A DNA stretch of 43,248 nt from Labilithrix sp. (GCA_019637105.1 JAHBWF010000059.1:1-43248), one strand, 5' to 3'; positions 16,476-26,481 are shown, counted from the stretch's first letter. Made by a program: numbers and translations. Notes: a model not told the origin generated them from the letters alone.

Positions 16476-17780
16476 ATGCGCCTCAACGTCGTGCCCGCGA
16501 TCGTGGTCACCGGCATGCTCCTCTCGCACAGCGCGCACGCCGAGGAGGCCCTCCGCCTCGAGCAGGCGGTCCGCGCCGCGCTCGACAACAACGAGCGCTC
16601 TCGGCGCGCGCCGCTCCGCGTCGACCAGGCCGAGGGCCAGCTCGACCGCGCGCGCGGCGCGTTCTTTCCGACGCTGACCGCCGGCGGCATGGGGCAGTTC
16701 CGGCTCCGCGAAGACCGCAGCGGGAGGAACACGACGTCGAGCGGGACCATCACGCTCTCCCAGCCGATCCTCGCCGCGAGCGCGTTCCCGGCGTACTCGC
16801 AGGCGAGCCATCAGCTCGAGTCGGAGCGCTGGACGGCGGTCCAGGAGAAGCGCTCCGTCGCGTTCGACACCGCGCGCGCGTTCATGCAGACGCTCGCCGC
16901 CGAGCGCGTGTTCGACGCGGCCGCGCAGCGCCTCGAGCGCGCCCAGGCGAACCTCCAGAACGCCGAGGCCCGCGCGGCGGCCGGCCTCGCGAGCGTCAAC
17001 GACGCGACGCGCGCGACGCTCGAGCTCGCCAGCGCGGCGCGCGAGGTCGCGACCGCCGAGGGGCGGGTCGGCACGGCGTACCTCGGCCTCGCGTTCCTCA
17101 TGGGCCGCCCGATCGCGCCGTCGACGATCGGAGGGCCGCCGGCCCTCGCGCCGCCCGACCGGACGACGCGCGCGGCGGAGAGCTTCGAGACGAACCCCGA
17201 CGACCAGGTGCGGGCCGCGCTCGACCGCCGGCCGGACCTCCGCGCCGCGCACGAGAGGACCGAGGCGATGCGCGCGTCGGCGAAGGAGCCGCTCTACCGC
17301 CTCTTCCCGACGCTCTCGGCCTCGGCGCAGGTCCGCGTGTTGCCGGACCCGCTCCCGACCGAGCGCGCGCACGAGGAGAGCGCGACCTTGAACCTGCAGT
17401 GGAACATCTTCGACGCCGGCTTTCGCTACGCCGACCGCCGCGCGCGGGTGGCGCAGGCGGAGAGCCAGGCGCTCGAGGAGAGCTACCTGCGTCGGACCAT
17501 CGACAACGAGATCCGCGTGGCGCTCGTCTCGCTGAAGGCGGCGCGCGAGGCGTTCCGGATCGCCGACGAGGCGATCGCGGCGGCCGAGAAGAGCTCCGAA
17601 GAGACGGAGATCCTCTACCGGCAGGGCCTCGCCCGGGCGATCGAGCTCACGGACGCGACGGCGCGTCGCTACGACGCGGAGGTGACGCGCGCCTCGGCGA
17701 AGCTCTCGATGGAGCAGGCGTACCTCGAGCTGCGCTACGCGCTCGGCCTCGGGCCGGTCGACGACGGAGCGGTCAAGTGA
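16476..17780 (+). CDS. TolC-family outer membrane efflux protein
   Basis: A 434-residue outer-membrane factor. The signal peptide runs to HSAHA (about residue 22). Two long alpha-helical coiled-coil repeats follow, each of the outer-membrane-efflux-protein type: LRLEQAVRAALDNN opens the first, and the second covers about 240-430 with LQWNIFDAGFRYADRRA. It should form the trimeric channel of the tripartite pump encoded here. It is first in a three-gene operon. Its TGA overlaps the GTG start of the membrane fusion protein as GTGA, so the two are translationally coupled. No convincing ribosome site precedes the ATG; it was chosen for the signal peptide. Confidence 0.92.
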   Translation: MRLNVVPAIVVTGMLLSHSAHAEEALRLEQAVRAALDNNERSRRAPLRVDQAEGQLDRARGAFFPTLTAGGMGQFRLREDRSGRNTTSSGTITLSQPILAASAFPAYSQASHQLESERWTAVQEKRSVAFDTARAFMQTLAAERVFDAAAQRLERAQANLQNAEARAAAGLASVNDATRATLELASAAREVATAEGRVGTAYLGLAFLMGRPIAPSTIGGPPALAPPDRTTRAAESFETNPDDQVRAALDRRPDLRAAHERTEAMRASAKEPLYRLFPTLSASAQVRVLPDPLPTERAHEESATLNLQWNIFDAGFRYADRRARVAQAESQALEESYLRRTIDNEIRVALVSLKAAREAFRIADEAIAAAEKSSEETEILYRQGLARAIELTDATARRYDAEVTRASAKLSMEQAYLELRYALGLGPVDDGAVK

Positions 17781-19060
17781 AGCGGGCGCGCGCCGCGTTC
17801 GCGGTCGTCGTCGCGGCCTCCGCCGTGACGGCCGGCCTCGCCGCGTGCAAGCGGGAGACGCCGGCGCCGGACGGCGCGGCGGCGGCGGGCGCTCGCGGCG
17901 GCGGGCGCGCGGGCCGCGGCGGCGGCCTGACGTTCGCGGTCGACGTGATCCAGGTGGAGGCGAAGAAGGTCGACTACATCGTCAACGCGCCGGGCACGAT
18001 CGAGGCGTTCGAGCGCGTCCAGGTCACCTCGCGCGTCGCGGGGGTCGTCGACAAGGTCGCCTTCTCCGACGGACAGGAGGTGAAGAAGGGCGACATCCTG
18101 GTCGTCATCGACTCCGAGCGCTACCGGCTCGCGGTGAACAGCAGCAAGGCCGCGCTCGAGAAGGCGCAGGCGGCGCAGAAGGACGTCGAGGGCCAGGTCG
18201 ACCGCCGCGAGGGCGCGATGGAGAAGCACCCCGGCCTCATCCCCGGCGAGGAGCTCGAGACCTACCGGACGAAGACGCTGACGGCGAAGGCCGACACCGC
18301 CGTCGCGGCGGAGAACCTGAAGATCGCGGAGCTGAACCTCCGCGACTCGTTCGTCCGCGCGCCGCTCGAGGGCGTCATCCAGACGCGCACCGTCGAGACC
18401 GGCCAGTACGTGAACGCCGGCGTCGTGATGGCCACGCTCCTCCGCCAAGATCCGATGCTGCTCCGATTCCAGGTCGAGCCGCAGGAGGCGCCGCGCCTCA
18501 AGCCCGGGATGAAGGCGACCTTCACGATGCGCGAGACGCAGCGCACCTTCGAGGCGAAGCTCACGCTCGTCTCCGGGGCGGCGGACCCGACGACGCACAT
18601 GGTCGGGGTGACGGGCGAGGTCCTCTCCTCCGAGAGGAAGTACTGGCTCCGACCGGGCTCGTTCTGCGACGTGCGCGTCGACGTCGGCGCGACCCGCGAC
18701 GCGCCGGTGATCCCCCGCTTCGCGACGCGCGCGACCGACCACGGCTACGTCACCTACGTCGTCGAGGACGGCGTCGCCGAGGAGCGCGTCATCACCCTCG
18801 GCATGAGCACGAAAGACGGCTGGGTCGAGGTGCGCACGGGGCTCGAGGGCGGCGAGTGGATCGTCGTCCGCGGCGCCGAGGCGCTCTCGTCCGGGGCGCG
18901 GGTCAACGCGACGCGGCTCACGTCGCTCGACGCCGGCGCCGCGCCGCTGCCCGAGCCTCGCCGCGGCGACGCCGGGCCGGGCGACGCGCCCGCGGGGGCC
19001 GGCTCCGGGCGACGTCGCGGAGGCGGGCGAGAGGCCGGCGCGGAGAGCCCTCCGCCGTGA
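17777..19060 (+). CDS. RND efflux membrane fusion protein (HlyD/AcrA family), lipoprotein
   Basis: A 427-residue periplasmic adaptor that joins the RND pump to the outer-membrane channel. The signal ends in a lipobox-like GLAACK (Cys24), followed by an Ala/Gly/Arg-rich spacer. Then come the barrel-sandwich lipoyl half (GTIEAFERVQVTSRVAG), an alpha-hairpin (about 115-185), the second lipoyl half (RAPLEGVIQTRTVETGQYV), a beta-barrel and a membrane-proximal domain ending near 380. The last 45 residues are low complexity, with Gly, Arg and Pro, which is unusual for the family. The GTG start overlaps the upstream stop, and the TGA overlaps the start of the pump gene in the same GTGA manner. Confidence 0.93.
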   Translation: MKRARAAFAVVVAASAVTAGLAACKRETPAPDGAAAAGARGGGRAGRGGGLTFAVDVIQVEAKKVDYIVNAPGTIEAFERVQVTSRVAGVVDKVAFSDGQEVKKGDILVVIDSERYRLAVNSSKAALEKAQAAQKDVEGQVDRREGAMEKHPGLIPGEELETYRTKTLTAKADTAVAAENLKIAELNLRDSFVRAPLEGVIQTRTVETGQYVNAGVVMATLLRQDPMLLRFQVEPQEAPRLKPGMKATFTMRETQRTFEAKLTLVSGAADPTTHMVGVTGEVLSSERKYWLRPGSFCDVRVDVGATRDAPVIPRFATRATDHGYVTYVVEDGVAEERVITLGMSTKDGWVEVRTGLEGGEWIVVRGAEALSSGARVNATRLTSLDAGAAPLPEPRRGDAGPGDAPAGAGSGRRRGGGREAGAESPPP

Positions 19061-22000
19061 GCATCACCGACGTCTCGATCAAGAACCCCGTGTTCGCCTG
19101 GATGCTGATGGCGTGCACGATGCTCTTCGGCATCGTGGCGCTCACGCGCATCGGCATCAGCCAGTTCCCCGACGTCGACTACCCGAACATCTCGGTCTCC
19201 GTGCAGTGGCCCGGCGCGTCGCCGCCCGCGGTGGAGCGCGAGCTCGTGGAGCCGCTCGAGCAGGCGATCTCCCAGGTCGAGGGGATCAAGCAGATCAGCT
19301 CGCAGGCACGCGCCGGGAACGCCCGCGTGACCGCGACGTTCGACATGTCGCGCGACGTCGATCTTGCGCTCCAGGACATCCAGGCGCGTGTCGCGTCCGC
19401 GCAGCGCTCGCTCCCGAAGGACGTCCCGGCGGCCACGGTCTCGAAGTCGAACCCGGACGACGCGGCGATCCTCCAGATCGCGGTCACCGGCGCGTTCTCG
19501 AAGCAGATGCTCGCGGACGTCGCCAAGTACCAGGTGCAGGAGCGCCTGCAGACGGTCGAGGGGGTGGGGCAGATCACGCTCTCGGGCGCGCAGGCCCGCA
19601 ACGTGCGGATCTGGCTCGACGCGAGCAAGCTCGTCGAGAAGGGCGTCGTCGCGAGCGACGTCATCAACGCGATCCGGACCGAGCACGTCGAGGTCCCCGG
19701 CGGCCAGCTCGACACCGGCGGCCGCGCGCTCGACGTCCGGCTGCTCGGCGAGGCCCTCGACATCGAGCAGTTCCGCCAGCTCGTGGTGAAGAAGGGGAAG
19801 CCGGCGACCGCCGACGCGCGCACCGGCGTCGTCGCGCCGGCGACCGCGCCGGTCTACCTCGAGGACGTCGGGCTCGTCGAAGACGGCTTCGAGGACTCCA
19901 CGTCGATCTCCAGGCTCGACGGCGTACCGCTGCAGACGCTCGGCATCCTCAAGCAGCGCGGCACGAACGCGGTCGCCGTCGCCGCCGCCGTCAAGGCGCG
20001 CGTCGCCGAGATCCAGCGGACGCTGCCCGAGGGGATGAACGTGGAGGTCCTCTTCGACTCCACGGTGTTCATCGAGGAGGCGGTCCACGAGCTCGAGACC
20101 GAGCTCGTGATGGCGGTCGCGCTGACCGCGCTCGTGTGCTGGCTGTTCCTCGGCTCGCTCTCGAGCACGATGAACGTCGTGCTCGCGATCCCGATGTCGC
20201 TCCTCGGTACGGTGGCGGTCGTCTACTTCTGCGGCTTCACGCTCAACACCTTCACGCTCCTCGGCTTGTCGCTCGCCGTCGGCCTCGTGGTCGACGACGC
20301 CGTCATGGTCATGGAGAACATCTACCGCCACGCGGAGATGGGCAAGGACAAGGTCCGCGCGTCGTCCGAGGGCACCAAGGAGATCACCTTCGCCGCCCTC
20401 GCGGCGACGCTCGCCGTCATCGCGATCTTCTTGCCGGTCGTCTTCATGAAGGGCGTCATCGGCAAGTTCTTCTTCCAGTTCGGCGTGACGCTCTCGGTCG
20501 CGGTCATGCTCTCGTATTTCGAGGCGATCACCCTCGCCCCGGCGCGGTGCGCTCAGATGTTGAACGCGTCGCGCGAGGGACGCAGCGCCCTCGGCCGGCT
20601 CGTCGATCGCGGCTTCGGCGCGCTCGAGCGCGCCTACGCTCGCGTCCTCGGCACGGCCCTCCGCCACCCGGTGAAGGTCCTCGCCGGCTCGGTCCTCGTG
20701 CTCGCCGCGTCGGGCCTGCTCGTCACGCGGATCAAGACCGAGTTCATCCCGTCGCAGGACCAGAGCCGGCTGAACATCCGGCTCTCGACCGAGGCCGGCA
20801 CGACGCCGATCGCCGCGCAGCCGCTCCTGGCGAAGGCCGAGGAGCGGATCGCGAAGCACCCGGAGATCTCGCGCATGCTCGTGTCGCTCAACGGATCGTC
20901 CGGGTCGATCTCGCTCACGCTCGTCCCGCCGAAGGAGCGGAAGATGTCGGCGGTCGAGCTCATGGCCGCGCTCCGGAAGGACCTCCAGGGGATCCCGGGC
21001 ATCCGCGGATCGGTGCAGGACCCGTCGCAGCAGGGGTTCGGCGTCTCGTCCGGCGGCTCGCCGATCGACTTCACGGTCCGGGGCTCCGACTGGGACGCGC
21101 TCGTCGCGGCGGCGGACATGTTCAAGACGGAGCTCGAGCAGAGCGGCGTCGCGACCGACCTCACGTCGGACTACCAGGTCGGCGCGTCGGAGCTCCAGGT
21201 CACGCCAGACCGCCGGCGCGCGACCGAGCTGGGCGTCTCCATCAGCGAGCTCGGGAGCACGGTCAGCGCGCTCGTCGGCGGCAACACCGTGGGGAAGTTC
21301 TCGACCGGCGGCCGCCGCGTCGACGTCCGGATGCGCCTGCTCGCGTCGCAGCGCACGCGCCCCGAGGACCTCTCGCTCATCCGCGTGCGCGGCTCGAACA
21401 ACGCGCTCGTCCCGCTCTCGATGGTCGTCACCCAGGAGGAGAAGCCGGTCCTGCAGACGATCAGCCGGCTCGACCGCGAGCGGGCGATCAGCATCAAGGG
21501 CAACGTCGGCGCCGGTCACTCGCAGGCCGAGGCCATGGCGCGGGTCCACGAGCTCGCGAAGGACCTGCCGATCGGGCTGCGCGTCGCGGCCGGAGGTCAG
21601 GCCTCGCAGCTCGAGGAGACCACGAGCGGCCTCTGGTTCGCGATGCTCGTCGGCGTCCTCGTCGCGTACATGGTGCTCGCGAGCCAGTTCAACTCGTTCC
21701 TCCACCCGGTGACGGTGCTCACGATCCTGCCCCTGGCGGTCAGCGGCGCCGTCCTCGGGCTCGTCGTCTCGGGCAAGACGCTGAACCTCTTCAGCATGAT
21801 CGGTCTGCTCCTCCTGATGGGGATCGTGAAGAAGAACTCCATCCTCCTCGTCGAGTACGCGGAGCACGTCCGCGAGCACGAGCGCGTCGACGCGCTCGCG
21901 GCGATGGCCAAGGCCGGGCCGCTCCGCCTCCGGCCGATCCTGATGACGACGATCGCGACGATGATGGCCGCCGTGCCGCCGATCCTCGGGCTCGGCGCCG

Positions 22001-22158
22001 GGACGGAGACGCGGAGCCCGATGGCCGCCGCCGTCCTCGGCGGGTTGACGGTCTCGACGGTGCTGAGCCTCGTCGTGGTGCCGGCGTTCTACGTCGTCAG
22101 CGACCGCGTCAAGGCGCGGGTCTGGCGGAGCAGGACCGCGCCGCCCTTGGCTACTTGA
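19057..22158 (+). CDS. RND (HAE1/AcrB-type) efflux transporter
   Basis: A 1033-residue inner-membrane proton-driven pump with the usual duplicated architecture: a membrane helix at about 12-30, a large periplasmic loop, six helices, then a second copy. The proton-relay acids Asp413-Asp414 are present in GLVVDDAVMVMENI. GTVAVVYFCGFTLNTFTLLG and FNSFLHPVTVLTILPLAV also fit family blocks. Length is normal. It completes the tripartite operon with the two preceding genes and is predicted to export hydrophobic or amphiphilic compounds; the motifs suggest HAE1 rather than the heavy-metal branch. The start is GTG at 19057, overlapping the upstream TGA. Its stop overlaps by eight bases the 3' end of the lipoprotein gene on the other strand. 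Confidence 0.95.
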   Translation: MSITDVSIKNPVFAWMLMACTMLFGIVALTRIGISQFPDVDYPNISVSVQWPGASPPAVERELVEPLEQAISQVEGIKQISSQARAGNARVTATFDMSRDVDLALQDIQARVASAQRSLPKDVPAATVSKSNPDDAAILQIAVTGAFSKQMLADVAKYQVQERLQTVEGVGQITLSGAQARNVRIWLDASKLVEKGVVASDVINAIRTEHVEVPGGQLDTGGRALDVRLLGEALDIEQFRQLVVKKGKPATADARTGVVAPATAPVYLEDVGLVEDGFEDSTSISRLDGVPLQTLGILKQRGTNAVAVAAAVKARVAEIQRTLPEGMNVEVLFDSTVFIEEAVHELETELVMAVALTALVCWLFLGSLSSTMNVVLAIPMSLLGTVAVVYFCGFTLNTFTLLGLSLAVGLVVDDAVMVMENIYRHAEMGKDKVRASSEGTKEITFAALAATLAVIAIFLPVVFMKGVIGKFFFQFGVTLSVAVMLSYFEAITLAPARCAQMLNASREGRSALGRLVDRGFGALERAYARVLGTALRHPVKVLAGSVLVLAASGLLVTRIKTEFIPSQDQSRLNIRLSTEAGTTPIAAQPLLAKAEERIAKHPEISRMLVSLNGSSGSISLTLVPPKERKMSAVELMAALRKDLQGIPGIRGSVQDPSQQGFGVSSGGSPIDFTVRGSDWDALVAAADMFKTELEQSGVATDLTSDYQVGASELQVTPDRRRATELGVSISELGSTVSALVGGNTVGKFSTGGRRVDVRMRLLASQRTRPEDLSLIRVRGSNNALVPLSMVVTQEEKPVLQTISRLDRERAISIKGNVGAGHSQAEAMARVHELAKDLPIGLRVAAGGQASQLEETTSGLWFAMLVGVLVAYMVLASQFNSFLHPVTVLTILPLAVSGAVLGLVVSGKTLNLFSMIGLLLLMGIVKKNSILLVEYAEHVREHERVDALAAMAKAGPLRLRPILMTTIATMMAAVPPILGLGAGTETRSPMAAAVLGGLTVSTVLSLVVVPAFYVVSDRVKARVWRSRTAPPLAT

Positions 22159-23818
22159 CCGGCGCGGGCGCGATCTCGCCGAGGTTCAACCCGCCCGGGT
22201 ACTGGTACGACGTGTACGAGCCGTAGCCGAGGACCTGGATCCCGGTCGGCTTGCTCGAGAGCAGCGTGTGGGCGCCGTCGTTCACCGGCGCGAGCTTGAT
22301 CCGAGCGGCGAACCAGTCCGTCCCGCCGATCGGGGCGAGCGACGACGAGACGTCCTCGCCGTCGAGGGTAAGCTTCGTCCCCTCGCTCGCGATCACGTCG
22401 ACGTAGCTCACCGTGTAGTCCGTCGGCGCGAGGAAGACGTACTTCTGCCGGTACTGCGCGACGGTCACCGCGAAGCTCTGGGACGGATCGCCCATCGACT
22501 TGAGGAGGGTGAACTGCGGATCGACCTTCGACGCGCCGAGGAGGAACGTGCCGACGCCGAACGCGTGATCGCCCTCGACCTCGAAGTCGATCCCCACCTC
22601 GCCGCACTCGACGACGTCGCCCGCCGAGAGCGTCGCCGGGCAGCCGGCCGGGCGCTGCGGCTTGTAGGTCAGCGTCGTCCCGTCGACGTTCCCGTAGAAG
22701 CGCACGACGTGGCCCACCTTGGCGTCGGTCGGCCCCGACGGCATCGCCACGACGTAGTGCTTGCCGAGCGTCTCCGCGGGGAAGACCGTCTCCTCGATGT
22801 GGTCGCACGCGATGACGTCGAGCGGGAAGTCGATGCACGGGACGCCGGTGATGACCTGAACCGGCTTGTCGGCGGTGAGGAGCGAGCCGCTGAAGTCGTA
22901 GTCGCGGCCGACGCCGGAGACGACCTGGGCGATGTCACCGGCGTCGAGCGTGAACGTGACGACGCCGCCCGCGGCCGTCGCCGGGATGCCGCCGCCCGCC
23001 GCGACCTGGCCCTTCGGGCCGAGGTTCACGTTGACGACGGTCCCGTCGCGCGTGGCCGTCACGAGGAAGTAGGGGGCGTAGCCCGGGAGCGGCTCCTTGG
23101 TCGGATCGGGCTTCTGCGTCGACTCGTCGATCGGGCGCCGCGAGAACCCGTACGATCCCATGATCCGGTAGGTCCCCGTCATCGCGGTCGACGGCAAGAG
23201 CAGCGACGCGTCGTTCGAGTACGAGTAGCAGTCGTCGGCCCCGAGCTGCTTTCGGCAGCCGCTCCAGCTCTTCCCCGGATCGCCGCCTTGCGCGCGGAAC
23301 TGGAGCGGGCTGAACTGGTAGACGACGACGGGCCGGTCGCTCACGACGTGGTACGCGCTCCCCTTCGCGACCGCGGAGGTCGTGACGCTGGTGATGGCGT
23401 TGCCCTTCAGCTCGGCGATCCACGGGAGGTGGACCTTGCCGAGCGAGCCGGGGCCGACGGTGATCTGCCATCGGAGGTCGCCGGCGCCGGTGACGTCGAC
23501 GGTCGCCGGCTCGCTGCCGACGTTGGCGACGGCGATGGTGAAGTCGAAGACGTCCTGGACGATGTTCGCGCCCGGCGTCGCCCAGTAGTCGCACCCGACG
23601 TACGACCGGGCCGCGGCGGCTTCGGCGCAGGTCACGGGATCGCGCAGCTCGCCGGGCGGGGCCTCGCCGTCGTCGTCGAGGACGCCGCCGCCGTCGCCGG
23701 CGAGCGCGCCGTCGCCCTCGTGCCCGAAGCCGTCACGTGGCTCGCTCCCGCACGCGGCCGGGAGCGCGAAGGTCGCGAGCAGGGACACGAGAACGGCGAA
23801 GGACCGACCAGACCGCAT
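22151..23818 (-). CDS. IgGFc-binding-domain lipoprotein
   Basis: A 555-residue secreted lipoprotein: the signal ends in LPAACGS (Cys about 23), then an acidic Gly-rich linker to about 60. The rest reads as the IgGFc-binding protein N-terminal domain found in many myxobacterial surface proteins, with features such as YVGCDYWA, SDRPVVVYQFSP, ASLLLPSTAMTGTY, SGSLLTADKPVQVITG, CDHIEETVFPAETLGKHYVV and a terminal VLGYGSYTSYQYPGG. Several paired Cys residues support an exported location. Its binding partner in this organism is unknown; the name refers to a domain first described in eukaryotes. It converges on the RND gene with an eight-base 3' overlap. It starts 98 bases from the hybrid kinase stop on the same strand. 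Confidence 0.88.
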   Translation of the reverse strand: MRSGRSFAVLVSLLATFALPAACGSEPRDGFGHEGDGALAGDGGGVLDDDGEAPPGELRDPVTCAEAAAARSYVGCDYWATPGANIVQDVFDFTIAVANVGSEPATVDVTGAGDLRWQITVGPGSLGKVHLPWIAELKGNAITSVTTSAVAKGSAYHVVSDRPVVVYQFSPLQFRAQGGDPGKSWSGCRKQLGADDCYSYSNDASLLLPSTAMTGTYRIMGSYGFSRRPIDESTQKPDPTKEPLPGYAPYFLVTATRDGTVVNVNLGPKGQVAAGGGIPATAAGGVVTFTLDAGDIAQVVSGVGRDYDFSGSLLTADKPVQVITGVPCIDFPLDVIACDHIEETVFPAETLGKHYVVAMPSGPTDAKVGHVVRFYGNVDGTTLTYKPQRPAGCPATLSAGDVVECGEVGIDFEVEGDHAFGVGTFLLGASKVDPQFTLLKSMGDPSQSFAVTVAQYRQKYVFLAPTDYTVSYVDVIASEGTKLTLDGEDVSSSLAPIGGTDWFAARIKLAPVNDGAHTLLSSKPTGIQVLGYGSYTSYQYPGGLNLGEIAPAPVK

Positions 23819-23916
23819 GGCGCTTGCGTAGCGGGGCGGCGGCCGCGCGAATAGTGATCGATTCGATCACGGCGGCGCTGCCAGGAGCCCGCGGCGTCGC
23901 CCTCGGGCGCGACCGC

Positions 23917-26349
23917 CTACGCGACGGCCGGCCGCGACGCCGTCGACGCCCGGGCGGCGCCCTCTGCCGTGTCCGGCGGCTCGAGCGCGCCCGTCGGTCC
24001 GCGCCGCCGAGCGACGACCGCGTCGACGTCCGTGACGTCGACGGGCTTGGTCAAGTGGACGTCGAGACCGGCCTCGCGCGCGCGCCGCTTGTCGTCCGCG
24101 CTGCCCCAGCCGGTGAGCGCGACGAGGACCGTCCCGGCGAACGCCGGATCGGCGCGGAGCCGGCGGGCGACCTCGTAGCCGTCCATCCCCGGCAGCCCGA
24201 TGTCCAGGAAGACGACCTCGGGGGTCCACTCCGTCGCCGCCGTGAGCGCGGCGGGGCCGTCGTGAGCCGTGCGCGTCTCGTGACCGCGGAGCTCCAGCAT
24301 CATCGAGAGCATCTCCGCGGCGTCGACGTTGTCGTCGACGACGAGGACGCGGCGCGGCGCGGCGCCGGTGACCGCGCGCTCGCTCTCGCGCTCCTCGAGC
24401 TCGGGCGCCTGCTCCGCGCGCGGCAGGCGGAGCTCGAACGTGGCTCCGAGCCCGGCGCCGCGGCTCTCCGCGGAGACCGTGCCCCCGTGCATCTCGACGA
24501 GCTTCCGGACGAGCGAGAGGCCGATGCCGAGCCCGCCCGCCGAGCGGGCCCCGCCGGAGGCGCCGCGCGTGAAGAGCTCGAACACCCGCGGCAGCGTCGC
24601 GGCGTCGATGCCGATCCCCGTGTCCGTCACGCGGATGACGACGTCGCCTCGGTCGGCGCGCGCCTCGAGGGTGATGTGCCCGCCCTCGGGCGTGTACTTC
24701 GCGGCGTTGTCGAGGAGGTTCGCGACGACCTGCGCGAGGCGCGTCAGGTCGCCGTCGATCCAGAGCGTCTCGCCGGGCACGGAGATCGTGAGCTCGTGGC
24801 GGCCTCGCTCGATGGACGGGCGGCTGGTCTCGACCGCGGTCTCGATCACGTCGTCGAGCGTGACGCGCGCGTGCTGGAGCTCGACCTGCCCGCGGCTGAT
24901 CCTCGCGACGTCGAGGAGATCGTCCACGAGCCGCACCATGTGCCCGAGCTGGCGCTCGATCGTCTCCACGGCGTGGCGGCGCGTGTCCTCGTCGCGGGCT
25001 CTGGAGAGCACCTCGAGCCCGGAGCGGATGGGCGCGAGCGGGTTGCGCAGCTCGTGCGCGAGCGTCGCGAGGAACTCGTCCTTGCGGCGATCGGCGTCGC
25101 GGAGCGCCTCCTCGGCGGCGCGCTGCTCGGTGATGTCCGTGTTCGTGCCGAGCCAGCGCACGACGTCGCCGCCCGCGTCGCGGATGGGGATCGCGCGCGC
25201 CAAAAACCACCGGTAGGTCCCGTCCTTGCCGCGGAGCGGGAACGTGTCCTCCCAGGGCTCGCCGGCGACCCAGGCGCGCCCGAGGTGCTCCTTCACGCGG
25301 TCGACGTGATCGGGGTGGTGGACCCGCGTCCAGCCCCATCCGGCCATCTCCTCCGGCGTCGTCCCGGTGAAGTCGAACCAGCGCTTGCTGTACCAGAAGA
25401 CGTTGCCGCGAGGATCGGCCATCCACGCGAGCTGGGACATGTTGTCGGCGAGCGTGCGGAAGCGCTCCTCGCTCTCGCGGAGCGCCGCCTCGGTCTGCTT
25501 CAGGTCGTTCACGTTGACGGCGGTGCCGTGCCACCGCGCGACCTTCCCCGACGTGTCCCGGATCGCGCGGCCGCGGACCTTGAACCACTCGTACTCGCCG
25601 TCGTGGCGCCGGACGCGGTACTCGAGATCGTACTGGCCTCGGCCGTCGACCGCCGACCGCCAGGCCTCGAAGGCGCGCCGGCGATCGTCGGGGTGCAGCA
25701 CGGAGAGCCAGCCGTCGCCGTGCTGGGCCGCCGCCTCGACGCCGGTGAACTCGACCCACTGGCGGCTCACGTAGTCGCAGGCGCCGTCGGGGGTGTTCGT
25801 GAAGCTCATGCCCGGGATCGACTCCAGCGTCTGCCGGTAGAACGACGCGCTCTCGGCGAGCGCCTGCTGCGCGACCTTGACCTCGGTGATGTCGGTCATG
25901 GCGCCGGTCACGTAGATGGGCTCCCCGTCCGGCGCGCGGCGGACGCGGCCGACGTCGCGGACCCAGCGCACCTCCCCGCTCGGTCGCCGTATCCGGACCT
26001 CGGTGTCGTACCGCTCGGTGTCGCCGGCGATCGCGGCCTCGAACGCCTGGGTGGCCCACGCGCGGTCGTCCTCGTGGACGCGCGCGAAGAAATCGTCGGT
26101 CGGCTGCGTGGTCCCCACGGGCGGGAGCCCGAGGATGCGGTTGAGGCTCGCGTCGCGCGCGTCGAGCCCGGTCCGAAGATCGACGTGCCAGGTGCCGACC
26201 TCGGCCGCCTCCACCGCGCTCCGGAGGCGCTCGTCGCTCATGCGGAACGGCTCGTCGTCGCCGTGTCGCGCTCCGACCTCGGGCGCGCGTCGCGCGCTGG
26301 TGAGCTCGCTCCTCGCGCGAGATCTGGGCCGTCGTCGGCGGTCGGTCAT
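23917..26349 (-). CDS. triple-PAS hybrid sensor histidine kinase with C-terminal receiver
   Basis: An 810-residue cytosolic hybrid kinase. Order (from the ATG at 26349): basic N-terminus (1-30), PAS/PAC 1 (about 40-160), PAS/PAC 2 (about 165-285, with ARWHGTAVNVND), PAS/PAC 3 (about 295-412, with WLGTNTDITEQ), and HisKA with His432 in LAHELRNPLAPI. The HATPase domain shows LLDNAAKYTPEGG, DTGIGID and GLGIGLSLVRKLVE. A receiver domain (about 667-790) follows with phospho-acceptor Asp716 in FLDIGLPGMDG. No membrane segment is seen, so it probably senses an internal signal. A GTG at 26373 is an alternative start eight codons earlier. No partner regulator or output gene is adjacent, so the phosphorelay target is elsewhere. 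Confidence 0.92.
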   Translation of the reverse strand: MTDRRRRPRSRARSELTSARRAPEVGARHGDDEPFRMSDERLRSAVEAAEVGTWHVDLRTGLDARDASLNRILGLPPVGTTQPTDDFFARVHEDDRAWATQAFEAAIAGDTERYDTEVRIRRPSGEVRWVRDVGRVRRAPDGEPIYVTGAMTDITEVKVAQQALAESASFYRQTLESIPGMSFTNTPDGACDYVSRQWVEFTGVEAAAQHGDGWLSVLHPDDRRRAFEAWRSAVDGRGQYDLEYRVRRHDGEYEWFKVRGRAIRDTSGKVARWHGTAVNVNDLKQTEAALRESEERFRTLADNMSQLAWMADPRGNVFWYSKRWFDFTGTTPEEMAGWGWTRVHHPDHVDRVKEHLGRAWVAGEPWEDTFPLRGKDGTYRWFLARAIPIRDAGGDVVRWLGTNTDITEQRAAEEALRDADRRKDEFLATLAHELRNPLAPIRSGLEVLSRARDEDTRRHAVETIERQLGHMVRLVDDLLDVARISRGQVELQHARVTLDDVIETAVETSRPSIERGRHELTISVPGETLWIDGDLTRLAQVVANLLDNAAKYTPEGGHITLEARADRGDVVIRVTDTGIGIDAATLPRVFELFTRGASGGARSAGGLGIGLSLVRKLVEMHGGTVSAESRGAGLGATFELRLPRAEQAPELEERESERAVTGAAPRRVLVVDDNVDAAEMLSMMLELRGHETRTAHDGPAALTAATEWTPEVVFLDIGLPGMDGYEVARRLRADPAFAGTVLVALTGWGSADDKRRAREAGLDVHLTKPVDVTDVDAVVARRRGPTGALEPPDTAEGAARASTASRPAVA

Positions 26350-26481
26350 GGCGAGCCGGCGCCGGTGTGTCACGAGCTACCGGCGGCCGATGCTCGTTCG
26401 ATAGTTCTCGCGCTGCGATCCGGCAAGCTCGAGTCGAGGCCGCGCCCGAGGTGAGAGCGCGCTCGGCGGCGCTCGCTCGGC

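Noticed and set aside
18754-21879. A minus-strand open frame of over 1000 codons opposite the efflux genes
   Set aside because: Its composition (Arg, Asp, Glu, Val runs) is the mirror of the RND coding strand, with no recognisable fold.
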